A stretch of DNA of 52,066 nt from Limimaricola cinnabarinus LL-001 (GTDB lineage Bacteria; Pseudomonadota; Alphaproteobacteria; Rhodobacterales; Rhodobacteraceae). Within the stretch, counting starts at the first letter, position 1, and the number at the start of each line of letters is the position of its first letter. Below, piece after piece: positions 1 through 10,251 of this stretch. A program made the translations under genes and the position numbers. The notes below the pieces were generated by a model that saw only the letters and a list, made by a program, of their open reading frames with translations, did no database searches and had not been told where the DNA came from. The stretch lies in contig NZ_BATB01000017.1 in the NCBI RefSeq assembly GCF_000466965.1, positions 1 to 52,066 on the forward strand, written 5' to 3'.

Positions 1-30
1 GCGCCCTTTTCTGAAGATTTCGAAAGCGGA

Positions 31-1149
<1,119 letters not shown>

Positions 1150-2190
1150 TTACTGCGCGGCGGGCACAGTTTCAGTCTCGGTTTCCATCTCGACGGCGTT
1201 GGCGTCCATCTCCTCGGCCGGTGCTTCGTATTCCGGCAGCGCCTTCAGCTCGTCTTCGGTCGCGCTGATATAGACGCGGATGTCCGAGCCGTCTTCGTTG
1301 GACAGGATCTGCAGATCCTCGAAGTTCACGGCAACCTTCTTTTCGCCGATTCCGAGGAAGCCGCCGACGCCGATCACGGCCTCGGTGATTTCGCCGCTGT
1401 CGGAAGCCACAAGGTCTTCGATGTCGCCGATATTCTCGTCATTGGCGCCATAGACGGTGGCGCCGTTGATCTCTTCGGTGCTCAGGTCGGTGACGGGGGT
1501 GGTGGTGTAGCCCTCGCGCTCGATCATGCCAGCGGTGGTCGCTGCTGGAGCGGTGGTTTCCAGCTCGGCTTCGCCCTCGGCCATCTCGGTCTCGACCTCG
1601 GTGGTCGTGGTCTCGCCGGCGGCCGGGACCGTGGCGGTATCGGTCGCCATTTCGGTCTCTTCACCCTCGGCCATGGTCGCGGTGGCAGCCGCGGTGGCGG
1701 CGGCACCGGTCTGCTCGACCATGCCTGGCTCGGCGGCTTCGCCATTGGTCATGGCGGTGTCTTCGACGGAGGCGCGCTCAAAGGCCGGAGCCGCTTCGAG
1801 AGCTTCCTGGCTGGAGTTGATCACGAGGAACCGCTCGCCGTTCTCGTCGTCATAGGTGCGGATCTGATCCATCGTGACGGCGACGTCCTTTTCGCCGATC
1901 CCAAGGAAGCCGCCAACGCCGACGATTACGGCCTGAACCGCGCCATCTTCGGAGATCACGAGGTCGTTAATCTCGCCGATATCATCCCATTCCTGTTCGG
2001 CGAAGTTGATCATATCGCCGTTGGAGCCCAGTTCCTGCTCGGAGGAATAAAGGCGCATGCCCATCAGGTTGGAGGCATAGAAGTCGTCAGCGGTGACTTC
2101 GTAGGCGCCCATGCCCATGCTATGGGATTCGGCGTAAGCGGTCGTGCCCATGACGAGCGCGGTCGCGGCTGAGGTGAGAAGAAGTTTCAT
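1150..2190 (-). CDS. Secreted protein with two PRC-barrel domains
   Basis: A 346-residue exported protein with a signal peptide (about 1-20, cleavage after AYA). PRC-barrel domains lie at about 30-125 and 230-312, each containing the same segment GVGGFLGIGEK. They are joined by an acidic Thr/Ala/Glu-rich linker (about 140-225), and the C-terminus is also rich in Glu and Thr. PRC-barrel domains form small beta-barrels in proteins such as RimM and the photosynthetic reaction centre H subunit. Secreted versions in this family have no established role. The ATG at 2190 was chosen because it starts the signal peptide; the frame is open further upstream. A hairpin follows the stop codon. A single-domain relative lies at 48332-48793. 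Confidence 0.85.
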   Translation of the reverse strand: MKLLLTSAATALVMGTTAYAESHSMGMGAYEVTADDFYASNLMGMRLYSSEQELGSNGDMINFAEQEWDDIGEINDLVISEDGAVQAVIVGVGGFLGIGEKDVAVTMDQIRTYDDENGERFLVINSSQEALEAAPAFERASVEDTAMTNGEAAEPGMVEQTGAAATAAATATMAEGEETEMATDTATVPAAGETTTTEVETEMAEGEAELETTAPAATTAGMIEREGYTTTPVTDLSTEEINGATVYGANDENIGDIEDLVASDSGEITEAVIGVGGFLGIGEKKVAVNFEDLQILSNEDGSDIRVYISATEDELKALPEYEAPAEEMDANAVEMETETETVPAAQ

Positions 2191-2385
2191 TGTTCCAGAC
2201 CTTTCGTCCTTCAACGGGCCCCGCATCCCCTGGCGGAGATCACCGGCCCGTGTCTGAAGGAAGAACACCCGGTCTCGGCGCCGGTTGCATGGTCCGAAGG
2301 ATTTTTTTCTGCAACCGGAAGGGATGGCTGAATCTGGCGCAGTCGCCGAAGCGAAACAGGCCGAAAAAGGCCGAAATCATGGGAC

Positions 2386-2691
2386 TCACGCCTCCGGATC
2401 GCCCGATGGCAGGGCCTCACTCAGCATCTCGAAGGCCTGTCCCGCCGCCAACAGGCAGCTTTGCCCGTCGGCACGGGTCACGAGCAGGGTCCAGCTGCCT
2501 GTGGCGTCCGAGGCGAAGACCTCGATCACCTGATTGGCCCCGTCGAGTGCGATGGCCTGACGGCTTTCGCCATAGCGTTCGGCCAGCTGCGTGACGATCA
2601 TCTCATGCGTGCCGCAGCGCGGGGACGAGGCGGCGGGCAGGGCCAGCGCGCAAAGCGGCAGCGCCAGCAACATCAGTCGGGTCGGGGTCAT
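2386..2691 (-). CDS. Small secreted protein of unknown function
   Basis: 101 residues with an N-terminal signal peptide (about 1-22, LPLCALALPAASS). The mature part is short, with two cysteines (about 26 and 79) that could form a disulfide. I do not recognise a domain. It lies between mdh/PRC and the malyl-CoA thioesterase gene and is divergent from the latter, with a 143-base shared upstream region. The signal peptide and codon usage support a real gene. The function is unknown. Confidence 0.6.
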   Translation of the reverse strand: MTPTRLMLLALPLCALALPAASSPRCGTHEMIVTQLAERYGESRQAIALDGANQVIEVFASDATGSWTLLVTRADGQSCLLAAGQAFEMLSEALPSGDPEA

Positions 2692-2834
2692 CGCGGTCTC
2701 CTTCGGAGGGATCGGCTTGGGGCCTTGTTTCCAGACTGCCGCAGCGGCGCGAAGATGCGGTTAACGGGGCCGCCGTTGCGTCCATGCGTCCGGCGAGGCA
2801 CTGTCGCGGGCATCCCCTTGTCGAAGGTCCGCCC

Positions 2835-3671
2835 ATGCCATTCCGCTCCCTGCTTTATGTTCCGGCCTCGAACCCCCGCGCCCTGGAAAAGGCGCGCGAT
2901 CTGCCTTGCGACGCGTTGATTTTCGATCTTGAGGACGCCGTCGCCCCCGCCGCCAAGGAGACGGCGCGAGAACGCCTCGGGGCTGCGCTGGCACAGGCCG
3001 GATCGCGCGGCGGGACGCGGCTGGTGCGGATCAACGCCCTCGGCTCGCCTTGGGGCGAAGCGGATCTCGCGGCGCTGGCGGCATGGGACTGTGATGGGGT
3101 GGTGGTGCCCAAGGTCGATGGTTTGGCGGATCTCGATGCGGTGGCGGCGCGCACCACGAGGCCGCTTTGGGCGATGATCGAGACTGCGCGCGGCGTTCTG
3201 GGGGCCGAGACCTGCGCGCATCCCCGGCTTGCCGGCATCATCATGGGCACCAACGATCTCGCCCGCGACCTCGGCCTGCGCGCCCGTCCCGACCGGATGC
3301 CGCTCTGGGCGGCTCTGCAGGGCACGCTGCTTGCGGCGCGGGCGCGGCAGGTGCTGGCGATCGACGGGGTATGCAACGCGCTAGACGACCCTGCGCGGCT
3401 CGGGGCCGAATGCGAACAGGGCCGCGACATGGGCTTTGACGGCAAGAGCCTGATCCACCCTGCGCAGATCGCGGCGGCCAACGCGGCCTTCGCACCGAGC
3501 GCCGAGGAGGTCGACCTCGCTCGCCGCCGCATCGCCGCCCACGAGGCGGTGATGGCGCAAGGGCAGGGGGTGGCGGTGGTCGATGGCGAGATCGTCGAGG
3601 CGCTGCATGTGCAGAGCGCCCGAGCGACGCTTGAACTGGCGCGCATCGTCGGCGAGGGAGAAACCTCATGA
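2835..3671 (+). CDS. mcl2: HpcH/HpaI aldolase family, probable (3S)-malyl-CoA thioesterase
   Basis: 278 residues of the CitE/malyl-CoA lyase family: RSLLYVPAS at the N-terminus, the FDLEDAV metal-binding motif (about 47-53), a VPKVDG strand, the MIETARGV glutamate motif and GFDGKSLIHPAQ near the C-terminus. Family members cleave or hydrolyse malyl-CoA-type esters using Mg2+. In Rhodobacter the paralogue encoded near mdh and sdh is the (3S)-malyl-CoA thioesterase, which completes glyoxylate to malate conversion in the ethylmalonyl-CoA pathway. The same neighbourhood is seen here. The choice of thioesterase over lyase rests on that synteny and the short length, not on residues. The ATG at 2835 was chosen because it begins at the conserved N-terminus. 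The stop overlaps the next start. Confidence 0.82.
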   Translation: MPFRSLLYVPASNPRALEKARDLPCDALIFDLEDAVAPAAKETARERLGAALAQAGSRGGTRLVRINALGSPWGEADLAALAAWDCDGVVVPKVDGLADLDAVAARTTRPLWAMIETARGVLGAETCAHPRLAGIIMGTNDLARDLGLRARPDRMPLWAALQGTLLAARARQVLAIDGVCNALDDPARLGAECEQGRDMGFDGKSLIHPAQIAAANAAFAPSAEEVDLARRRIAAHEAVMAQGQGVAVVDGEIVEALHVQSARATLELARIVGEGETS

Positions 3672-4222
3672 TTCTCGTGGTGTTGGGCTTGGGTCTGTGG
3701 AGCGCGGCGCATCTGATGCCGCAACTCGCCCCGGCGCTGCATGCCCGGCTCGGACGCCGCGCGCGGCCCGTCGTGGCGATGACGGTGCTGCTCGGCCTGC
3801 TGCTGATGATTCTCGGCTATATCGGCTGGGATTCGGCGTATCACCGGACGCCTGCGGCGTGGACGCGGCATCTCAACAACCTGATGATGCTCGTCGCGGT
3901 CTATCTCTTTGCCGCCTCGGGGGCCAAGACCCGTATCGCCGTGGCACTGCGCCATCCGCAACTTCTGGCGGTGTCGCTGTGGTCGGGGGCGCATCTTTTG
4001 GCCAATGGCACATGGTCGGCATTGGTGCTGTTCGGGGGTCTCGGGCTTTGGGCGGTGATTGAGATGGCGCTGCTCGACGCGCGCATGCCGCTTACCGTGC
4101 GTCCGGCCCCCGTGACGATGGCGCGCGAACTGCGCACCGCGATCATCGCAGTGGTGGTTTTCATCCTGATCGGGCTGGTGCATGGCTGGGTCGGACCCAA
4201 CCCTTTCGGAGCCATCTCATGA
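3668..4222 (+). CDS. NnrU family membrane protein
   Basis: 184 residues with about five hydrophobic segments spread over the whole length. It starts with MILVVLGLGLWSAAHLMP and has conserved His residues in HLMPQLAP and GAHLLANGTWS. This is the NnrU family, first named from denitrification gene clusters in Rhodobacter. Its biochemical role is not established. It overlaps the preceding thioesterase gene by 4 bases (ATGA) and the following DUF1737 gene by 4 bases, so the three are probably co-transcribed. No denitrification genes are nearby, so a nitrate-specific role is not supported here. Confidence 0.85.
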   Translation: MILVVLGLGLWSAAHLMPQLAPALHARLGRRARPVVAMTVLLGLLLMILGYIGWDSAYHRTPAAWTRHLNNLMMLVAVYLFAASGAKTRIAVALRHPQLLAVSLWSGAHLLANGTWSALVLFGGLGLWAVIEMALLDARMPLTVRPAPVTMARELRTAIIAVVVFILIGLVHGWVGPNPFGAIS

Positions 4223-4422
4223 AGATCTACCGTTTTCTCACCGGGGACGACACTTCGGCCTTCTGTCACAAGGTCACCGAGGCGCTGTCCAAGGGCTGGG
4301 ATCTCTATGGAGAGCCCAGCTATGCCTACGACTCGGCCAATGGCGTCATGCGCTGCGGGCAGGCCGTCACTAAGGAAGCGGATGTTGCCTATTCCGCCGA
4401 TCTCAAGTTGGGTCAGCTCTGA
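4219..4422 (+). CDS. DUF1737 small protein
   Basis: 67 residues matching the DUF1737 family, with the segment KVTEALSKGWDLYGEPSYAYD and a C-terminal VAYSADLKLGQL. These are short soluble proteins of unknown function in proteobacteria. The start overlaps the NnrU stop (ATGA), so translation is probably coupled. Confidence 0.8.
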   Translation: MKIYRFLTGDDTSAFCHKVTEALSKGWDLYGEPSYAYDSANGVMRCGQAVTKEADVAYSADLKLGQL

Positions 4423-4519
4423 GCAGGGGCGGATCGTCGCAGGATCTGGGCAGACGCGTGCGTCTGCCTAGATCAGGGACATGCCCGGGCCCCAAACATC
4501 GCCATTCCGATCTTCTTGC

Positions 4520-4550
4520 GTGATCACAGTTTCTAAGACTGTGATCACAG
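4520..4550. promoter_or_regulatory. Two copies of GTGATCACAG upstream of sdhC
   Basis: GTGATCACAG occurs at 4520-4529 and again at 4541-4550, 21 bases apart (two helical turns). Each copy contains the palindrome GTGATCAC, and the second sits in the 12-base palindrome CTGTGATCACAG. The pair also forms a 10-base inverted repeat (4521-4530 with 4538-4547). The block is 140-170 bases upstream of the sdhC start, in a gene-free region of 267 bases (4423-4689). It looks like a paired operator for a dimeric regulator of the sdh operon. The regulator is unknown. Confidence 0.45.
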
Positions 4551-4689
4551 CTGGCGGATTCTCGCCCTCCGTAACGATTTTTCCACGGTTTTGGCAGTCG
4601 TCCCGGGTGACAGGCCGCCCAAAATCGCTAGGGATAAGCCAGCCGGGGCCGCCCATGCGCAGGCCCGCACGCCAGATAAGGACGACGCC

Positions 4690-5073
4690 ATGGCCGACGT
4701 GAACCGGGGCAACCGCCCGCTTTCGCCCCATATGACGATCTACAGATGGCCGATCACCGCGATCACCTCGATCCTCACGCGGATCACCGGCAATGCCATG
4801 GTCGTGTCGGCCGCGCTGATCGTCTGGTGGTTCGCCGCCGCCGCCGCCGGGCCCGAGAGCTTTGCCACCGCCGACGGGTTCCTGCGCAGCTGGTTCGGCG
4901 ATCTGGTAATGTTCTTCTCGGTGCTGGGCCTGTGGTATCACACCCTCGCGGGCATCCGGCACCTGATCTGGGACGAGGTGAAGCTTCTGGAGATCGACAA
5001 GGCCGAACTGCTCAGCCAGATCATCCTGATCGTCTCGGTCCTGCTGACCATCTTCACCGTCGTCGTACTCTGA
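4690..5073 (+). CDS. sdhC: Succinate dehydrogenase cytochrome b556 subunit
   Basis: 127 residues forming the larger membrane anchor of respiratory complex II, which holds haem b and the quinone site together with SdhD. The N-terminus NRGNRPLSPHMTIYRW is the SdhC signature. Three transmembrane helices follow, with the haem/quinone region HTLAGIRHLIWD after the second. The start is the ATG at 4690, directly before MADVNRGNRPLSPH. It is the first gene of sdhCDA-sdhB. A long upstream region with paired palindromes suggests operon-level control. Confidence 0.95.
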   Translation: MADVNRGNRPLSPHMTIYRWPITAITSILTRITGNAMVVSAALIVWWFAAAAAGPESFATADGFLRSWFGDLVMFFSVLGLWYHTLAGIRHLIWDEVKLLEIDKAELLSQIILIVSVLLTIFTVVVL

Positions 5074-5084
5074 GGGGCACCCGC

Positions 5085-5455
5085 ATGGCTTACCTGACCG
5101 ACCGCAAGCGTGCCCACGGCCTCGGGGCCTCGCACTCCGGCACCCGCCAGCACTGGCGCATGAGCATTTCCTCGGTGGCGCTCGCGATCCTGATCCCGCT
5201 CTTCGTCTTTACCTTCGGCGCCATTCTGGGCGGCACCTACGAAGAGGTGGTGATCTATTACCAGCGTCCAATCCCGGCGGCGATCGCGGTGCTGACCTTC
5301 ATCGTCGGCTTCTGGCACTTCCGCGCCGGCGCGCAGATCATGATCGAGGATTACGCCCAGGCTTCACCCGCAAGGCGCTGATCATCGGTGTGACCTGTCT
5401 TTCCTATGCTCTGGCCGCGATCGGCGTTCTCGCCCTGATCCGCCTCGCCCTCTGA
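5085..5455 (+). CDS. sdhD: Succinate dehydrogenase membrane anchor, frameshifted in this sequence
   Basis: Second membrane anchor of complex II. The in-frame part begins [14 protein letters not shown] and includes [15 protein letters not shown], the anchor-subunit motif near the quinone site. It then runs out of frame at about 5360, where CCCAGGCTTC is read and CCCAGGGCTTC is expected. Adding one G continues the protein as [10 protein letters not shown] and a third hydrophobic helix to a stop at 5453-5455, giving 123 residues. That is a normal length and agrees with the sdhA start 15 bases later. As read, the protein would lose its last helix. The flanking sdh genes are intact, so a sequence error is likely. 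Confidence 0.92.
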
Positions 5456-5469
5456 TCGGAGACCCCTCA

Positions 5470-7275
5470 ATGGCAGCCTACGAATACGAGACCCACGAAT
5501 TCGACGTGGTGGTGGTCGGCGCCGGTGGTGCCGGTCTGCGTGCGACCCTCGGCATGGCCGAGCAGGGTCTGCGCACCGCCTGCATCTCCAAGGTCTTTCC
5601 GACCCGCAGCCACACCGTGGCCGCACAGGGTGGCATCGCCGCCTCGCTTGGCAACATGGGCCCCGACAGCTGGCAATGGCACATGTATGACACGGTGAAG
5701 GGCTCCGACTGGCTCGGCGACACCGACGCCATGGAGTACCTCGCCCGCGAGGCCCCGAAGGCGGTCTACGAGTTGGAGCATTACGGCGTGCCCTTCTCGC
5801 GCACCGAAGAGGGCAAGATCTACCAACGCCCCTTCGGCGGCCACACCACCGAATACGGCGAAGGCCCGCCGGTGCAGCGCACCTGCGCCGCCGCCGACCG
5901 GACTGGCCACGCGATCCTGCACACGCTCTACGGCCAGTCGCTCAAGCAGAAGGCCGAGTTCTACATCGAGTATTTTGCCATCGACCTGCTGATGGATGAT
6001 GACGGCACCTGCCGCGGCGTCCTGGCGTGGAAGCTCGATGACGGCACGATGCATGTCTTTGCTGCCAAGACCGTGGTGCTGGCGACGGGTGGTTATGGCC
6101 GTGCCTATTTCTCCGCCACCTCGGCGCACACCTGCACCGGCGACGGCGGCGGCATGGTGGCGCGGGCAGGCCTGCCGCTACAGGACATGGAATTCGTGCA
6201 GTTCCACCCGACCGGCATCTACGGCGCGGGCTGCCTGATCACCGAAGGCGCGCGCGGTGAGGGGGGCTACCTCACCAACTCCGAGGGGGAGCGCTTCATG
6301 GAGCGCTATGCGCCGACCTACAAGGATCTCGCCTCGCGTGACGTGGTCTCGCGCTGCATGACCATGGAGATCCGCGAGGGCCGCGGCGTCGGCAAGGATG
6401 GCGACCACATCCACCTGCACCTCAACCACCTGCCGCCCGAGACCTTGGCCGAGCGTCTGCCCGGCATCTCGGAATCGGCGCGCATCTTCGCGGGCGTGGA
6501 CCTCACCAAGGAGCCGATCCCGGTGCTGCCGACCGTGCATTACAACATGGGTGGCATCCCCACGAACTACTGGGGCGAGGTGCTCAACCCCACGGCCGAG
6601 AACCCCGACGCGGTGACGCCGGGCCTGATGGCGGTGGGCGAGGCGGGCTGCGCATCCGTCCATGGCGCTAACCGTCTCGGCTCCAACTCGCTGATCGACC
6701 TCGTGGTCTTCGGTCGCGCCGCGGCGATCCGGGCGCGCGAGGTGGTCGATCCCTCGACCACCGTGAAGGCCCCGGCCAAGGCGGCGATCGAAAAGGCGTT
6801 CGACCGCTTCGATGGGCTGCGCCATGCCAAGGGCGGCACCCCCACCGCCGAGCTGCGGCTCGAGATGCAGCGCAACATGCAGGCCGACGCGGCGGTGTTC
6901 CGCACCGACAAGACCCTCGCCGAGGGCATGAAGAAGATGGAGGCCACGGCGGCGAAGATGGACGACATCCATGTCACCGACCGCAGCCTCGTGTGGAACT
7001 CGGACCTGATGGAAACGCTGGAACTGGCCAACCTGATGCCCAACGCGCTGGCTACCATCACCGCCGCCGAGGCGCGCAAGGAAAGCCGTGGCGCCCATGC
7101 GCATGAGGATCATCCCGATCGCGACGACGAGATCTGGCGCAAGCATTCCCTTGCCTGGATCGACGGCAACACCGCGCGGCTCGACTATCGCCCGGTGCAT
7201 CTCGACCCGCTGACCACGGCCGATGAAGGCGGCATCGATCTCAAGAAGATCGCGCCCAAGGCGCGGGTCTACTGA
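5470..7275 (+). CDS. sdhA: Succinate dehydrogenase flavoprotein subunit
   Basis: 601 residues, the full length for SdhA. It oxidises succinate to fumarate and passes electrons through FAD to SdhB on the inner face of the membrane. It has the FAD-binding GAGGAG (17-22) and the histidine in [10 protein letters not shown] (His48) that carries the covalent FAD. Further along are the active-site segments [14 protein letters not shown] and [10 protein letters not shown] and the C-terminal [10 protein letters not shown]. The ATG at 5470 is preceded by a GGAG ribosome-binding site. The stop overlaps the following lipoprotein start (ATGA). Confidence 0.97.
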   Translation: MAAYEYETHEFDVVVVGAGGAGLRATLGMAEQGLRTACISKVFPTRSHTVAAQGGIAASLGNMGPDSWQWHMYDTVKGSDWLGDTDAMEYLAREAPKAVYELEHYGVPFSRTEEGKIYQRPFGGHTTEYGEGPPVQRTCAAADRTGHAILHTLYGQSLKQKAEFYIEYFAIDLLMDDDGTCRGVLAWKLDDGTMHVFAAKTVVLATGGYGRAYFSATSAHTCTGDGGGMVARAGLPLQDMEFVQFHPTGIYGAGCLITEGARGEGGYLTNSEGERFMERYAPTYKDLASRDVVSRCMTMEIREGRGVGKDGDHIHLHLNHLPPETLAERLPGISESARIFAGVDLTKEPIPVLPTVHYNMGGIPTNYWGEVLNPTAENPDAVTPGLMAVGEAGCASVHGANRLGSNSLIDLVVFGRAAAIRAREVVDPSTTVKAPAKAAIEKAFDRFDGLRHAKGGTPTAELRLEMQRNMQADAAVFRTDKTLAEGMKKMEATAAKMDDIHVTDRSLVWNSDLMETLELANLMPNALATITAAEARKESRGAHAHEDHPDRDDEIWRKHSLAWIDGNTARLDYRPVHLDPLTTADEGGIDLKKIAPKARVY

Positions 7276-7562
7276 TGCGCGCGGCGCTGCTTCTGGCGCT
7301 GCCGCTGATGGCCGGGGCCTGCACGCAGGCCCCGCTGTCGCCGCTCGACGCGGCGCGGGTTTGCGAGGAGCGGGCTCGTGCGGCCCAAGGCCCGACGGGC
7401 AATGTCAGCGTCGGCGCCAGCTCGCGCGGTGGGCTGTCATCGGGCATCTCGATCGGGGTGACCGACGACTATCTACGCGGCCGCGACCCTTTCGAGGTCT
7501 ATGAGAACTGCGTCGTGGCCCGCAGCGGCCAGATGCCAGTGCGCCCGCCGAGGCTCAGGTGA
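7275..7562 (+). CDS. Small putative lipoprotein within the sdh operon
   Basis: 95 residues with a short hydrophobic N-terminus ending in MAGAC (Cys16). This is a lipobox-like site, though A-G-A before Cys is not the best consensus. The mature part includes a Gly/Ser-rich stretch (NVSVGASSRGGLSSGIS) and ends RPPRLR. I do not recognise a family. Its start overlaps the sdhA stop and its stop overlaps the next gene's GTG start, so it is translated as part of the operon. A role in complex II is possible from position only. Confidence 0.7.
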   Translation: MRAALLLALPLMAGACTQAPLSPLDAARVCEERARAAQGPTGNVSVGASSRGGLSSGISIGVTDDYLRGRDPFEVYENCVVARSGQMPVRPPRLR

Positions 7563-8626
7563 ACGCGGCGGCGCGGACCGATCGGGAGGCATGGCACGAT
7601 GCGGGCAACGCTTCGCATCTGCGCCATGCTCACCTGATCGACACGGCTTGCGCCTCCGACAATCTCGGCGACGAGATCATCATGGACCGGTGCCGCGCCG
7701 AAATCGCGCCGCTGCTGCGCGACGCCTATGTCACGACCTCGGCCGGGCATGACGGTCTCGGACCCTCGGGCCGCCGCGCCGCTGCCGCCGCCGACATCGT
7801 ACTGATGCTCGGCACCAACGCGCTCTCTGCACGGTTCCGGCTCGGCTCGGACTACATGTGGCGGATCATGCCGCGCGACCTTTCCGCGCTGCGCGGCAAA
7901 GTCGTGCTGGTGGGAGTCGGCGGCAACCGCGACTTCGACCGCGTGCACCCGCTGCAGCGCCGCCTGTTGAGGCACGTCCTTTCGGCAAGGCACCTGCATT
8001 CGGTGCGCGATCACGTGGCGCTGCGCCTGCTTGAGGAGATCGGCCTCAAAGGCGTCATGACCTCCTGTCCGACCCTGTGGTCGGCGCCGCGTGAGATCGG
8101 CGGCGAGGGGCCGGCGCGGCGCGCGGTGTTCACGCTGACCCGCCATCTCGCGCATGACACCGACGCGGATTTGCTGGCGGGACTTCGCGAGGTCTATGAC
8201 GAGGTCTGGTTCTGGCCGCAGCAGCCGCGCGATCTCGCGCATTTGCGACGCCTGCCCGGTCATGAAGCAGTGCGCCTGCTGCCGCCCAACCTTGCGGCCT
8301 ATGACGCCTTTCTCGCCGCCGGAGCGGTCGACGTGGTCGGCACACGGCTGCACGGCACGATCCGCGGCCTGCATCATGGTCAACGCGTCCTCGTGGTCGA
8401 GGTCGATCACCGGGCGCGCGAGATCGCCGGTCACTCGGGGCTCGCCTCCATCCGGCGCGACGAGATCGCGGCAGGCCTGCTGCCCGAGCGTCTGAACAGC
8501 GCTTGGCAGCAGACTCTGACCCTGCCTTCGGAGGCCATCTCGGCCTTCTTTGGCCAATTCGACCCAGCGTGGAGCCAGAGCCGGAAAACGGCCGCGGTTC
8601 CGACCCCCCATTTCGACAAGAGGTGA
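7559..8626 (+). CDS. Polysaccharide pyruvyl transferase family protein between sdhA and sdhB
   Basis: 355 residues. The N-terminal part has SDNLGDEIIMD, resembling the start motif of the PF04230 fold, and the C-terminal part has VGTRLHGTIRGLHHG, its hallmark GTR(L/I)HG loop. Family members transfer ketal pyruvate from phosphoenolpyruvate to sugars of exopolysaccharide or cell wall, with a GT-B-like fold. The GTG start at 7559 overlaps the lipoprotein stop (GTGA) and the stop is 3 bases before sdhB, so the gene sits inside the sdh transcript. No other polysaccharide genes are nearby, so the acceptor sugar cannot be inferred. The family call is good; the substrate is open. Confidence 0.75.
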   Translation: MNAAARTDREAWHDAGNASHLRHAHLIDTACASDNLGDEIIMDRCRAEIAPLLRDAYVTTSAGHDGLGPSGRRAAAAADIVLMLGTNALSARFRLGSDYMWRIMPRDLSALRGKVVLVGVGGNRDFDRVHPLQRRLLRHVLSARHLHSVRDHVALRLLEEIGLKGVMTSCPTLWSAPREIGGEGPARRAVFTLTRHLAHDTDADLLAGLREVYDEVWFWPQQPRDLAHLRRLPGHEAVRLLPPNLAAYDAFLAAGAVDVVGTRLHGTIRGLHHGQRVLVVEVDHRAREIAGHSGLASIRRDEIAAGLLPERLNSAWQQTLTLPSEAISAFFGQFDPAWSQSRKTAAVPTPHFDKR

Positions 8627-8629
8627 CCC

Positions 8630-9409
8630 ATGGTCCAACTGACGCTTCCCAAGAACAGCCGGATCACCCATGGCAAGACCTGGCCCAAGCCTGAGGGCGC
8701 GACCAATCTGCGCAAGGTCCAGATCTACCGTTGGAACCCCGATGACGGAAAGAACCCGCGCGTCGACACCTATTTCGTCGATGTGGACAATTGCGGGCCG
8801 ATGATTCTCGACGCGCTGATCAAGATCAAGAGCGAGATCGATCCGACACTCACCTTCCGCCGGTCCTGCCGCGAAGGGATCTGCGGCTCCTGCGCGATGA
8901 GCATTGATGGCATCAACACACTGGCCTGCACCTACGGCATCGACGAGGTGAAAGGCGACATCAAGATCTACCCGCTGCCGCACATGCCGGTGGTCAAGGA
9001 CCTGATCCCCGACCTGACCCATTTCTATGCCCAGCACGCGAGCATCAAGCCGTGGCTGGAGACCGAGACCAACACGCCGGCTAAGGAATGGCGCCAGTCG
9101 ATCGAGGATCGGCGCAAGCTCGATGGCCTTTACGAGTGCATCATGTGCGCTTCGTGTTCGACAGCCTGCCCATCTTACTGGTGGAACGGCGATCGCTATC
9201 TCGGGCCGGCCGCGCTCCTGCATGCCTATCGCTGGATCGTCGACAGCCGCGACGAGGCCACGGGCGAGCGGCTCGATGATCTCGAGGACGAGTTCAAGCT
9301 CTACCGCTGCCACACGATCATGAACTGCGCCAAGACCTGCCCCAAGGGTCTGAACCCCGCGAAAGCGATCCAGTCGATCAAGCACATGATGGTCGAGCGG
9401 GCCGTCTGA
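8630..9409 (+). CDS. sdhB: Succinate dehydrogenase iron-sulfur subunit
   Basis: 259 residues, full length. It carries electrons from SdhA to the membrane quinone. The N-terminal ferredoxin domain has the 2Fe-2S cysteines in CREGICGSC (80, 85, 88) and Cys100. The C-terminal domain has [12 protein letters not shown] and [14 protein letters not shown] for the 4Fe-4S and 3Fe-4S clusters. All cluster ligands are present. The ATG at 8630 follows the pyruvyl-transferase-like stop by 3 bases. The stop overlaps the DUF1989 start (ATGA). Confidence 0.97.
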   Translation: MVQLTLPKNSRITHGKTWPKPEGATNLRKVQIYRWNPDDGKNPRVDTYFVDVDNCGPMILDALIKIKSEIDPTLTFRRSCREGICGSCAMSIDGINTLACTYGIDEVKGDIKIYPLPHMPVVKDLIPDLTHFYAQHASIKPWLETETNTPAKEWRQSIEDRRKLDGLYECIMCASCSTACPSYWWNGDRYLGPAALLHAYRWIVDSRDEATGERLDDLEDEFKLYRCHTIMNCAKTCPKGLNPAKAIQSIKHMMVERAV

Positions 9410-10251
9410 TGACACAGCCGTCCGACGCCGATGCGCGCCGGGCGGCTCCCCCGGTTCTCGTCTATCCCGACACGAGCCTGACGCCGCCGCCGATGGATCT
9501 CTACCGCCGGGCGGCGCAGAGCGCGCGGGAGGTGGCCCGGGTTACCGTGCCCCTGCGCGATGCCACCGCGATCGAGGTGCCCGCAGGCCATATCCTGCGG
9601 CTCGGCTGTCCCGAGGGGCCTCAGGTCGGCGATCTCAATCTCTTTGCCCGGGGCGATCTTTCCGAGCGCTTCTTCTCCGGCAAGACCCGCGCCCTGCACG
9701 GCACGCATGTAAGCGTGGGCGACCGCCTGTGGTCCTGTTTCCCGCATTTTCGCCCGATGGCCACGATCATCGCCGACAGCCTCGACTGGTACGGCATCGA
9801 TGCCGACGGGGGATCGGTCCATGACGTGATCGGCACGCGCTGCGACCCCTATACGCATCGCCTGCTCTCGGGCGAGGATTACGACCGCTGCTGTCATTCC
9901 AACCTCACCCGCGCGCTGGCGGCGCATGAGGGGCTGTCGCTGGCCGAGGCCGAAGCGCATGTACATGACGTGCTCAATGTCTTCATGTGCACGGGCTTCA
10001 CCTGGGACAGCGGGCGTTACTTCATGAAGGCGAGTCCCGTGCGGGCGGGGGACCATCTCGATCTTTTCGCCGAGATCGACCTGCTGGCGGTAATGAGCGC
10101 CTGTCCGGGCGGCGACTGCGGAGCCGGGCATTCGAGCGATCATGCCGCCTGCCATCCGCTCTCCATGACGGTGCTGCGCCTGGAGCCGCAGGCGTTGAAG
10201 GGCTGGGACAGCCCGCAGCGCAACGGCTATGCAAGCGGGCACGGCGCCTAG
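9409..10251 (+). CDS. DUF1989 (urea carboxylase-associated) family protein
   Basis: 280 residues of the DUF1989 family, which includes the urea carboxylase-associated proteins. The signs are VPAGHILRL early in the domain, [16 protein letters not shown] in the middle and SACPGGDCG near the end. In other bacteria members are encoded near urea carboxylase or guanidine-degradation genes, and some are guanidine carboxylase partners. No such genes are visible here, so that role is not supported. The start overlaps the sdhB stop, making it the last gene of the sdh transcript. Its stop codon overlaps the opposing deoD stop in CCTAGG. Confidence 0.75.
   Translation: MTQPSDADARRAAPPVLVYPDTSLTPPPMDLYRRAAQSAREVARVTVPLRDATAIEVPAGHILRLGCPEGPQVGDLNLFARGDLSERFFSGKTRALHGTHVSVGDRLWSCFPHFRPMATIIADSLDWYGIDADGGSVHDVIGTRCDPYTHRLLSGEDYDRCCHSNLTRALAAHEGLSLAEAEAHVHDVLNVFMCTGFTWDSGRYFMKASPVRAGDHLDLFAEIDLLAVMSACPGGDCGAGHSSDHAACHPLSMTVLRLEPQALKGWDSPQRNGYASGHGA

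Noticed and set aside
7499-9415. A 638-codon minus-strand frame opposite the pyruvyl-transferase-like gene and sdhB
   Set aside because: sdhB has all cluster cysteines on the plus strand. The antisense frame has no recognisable domain and is explained by codon-position GC bias.
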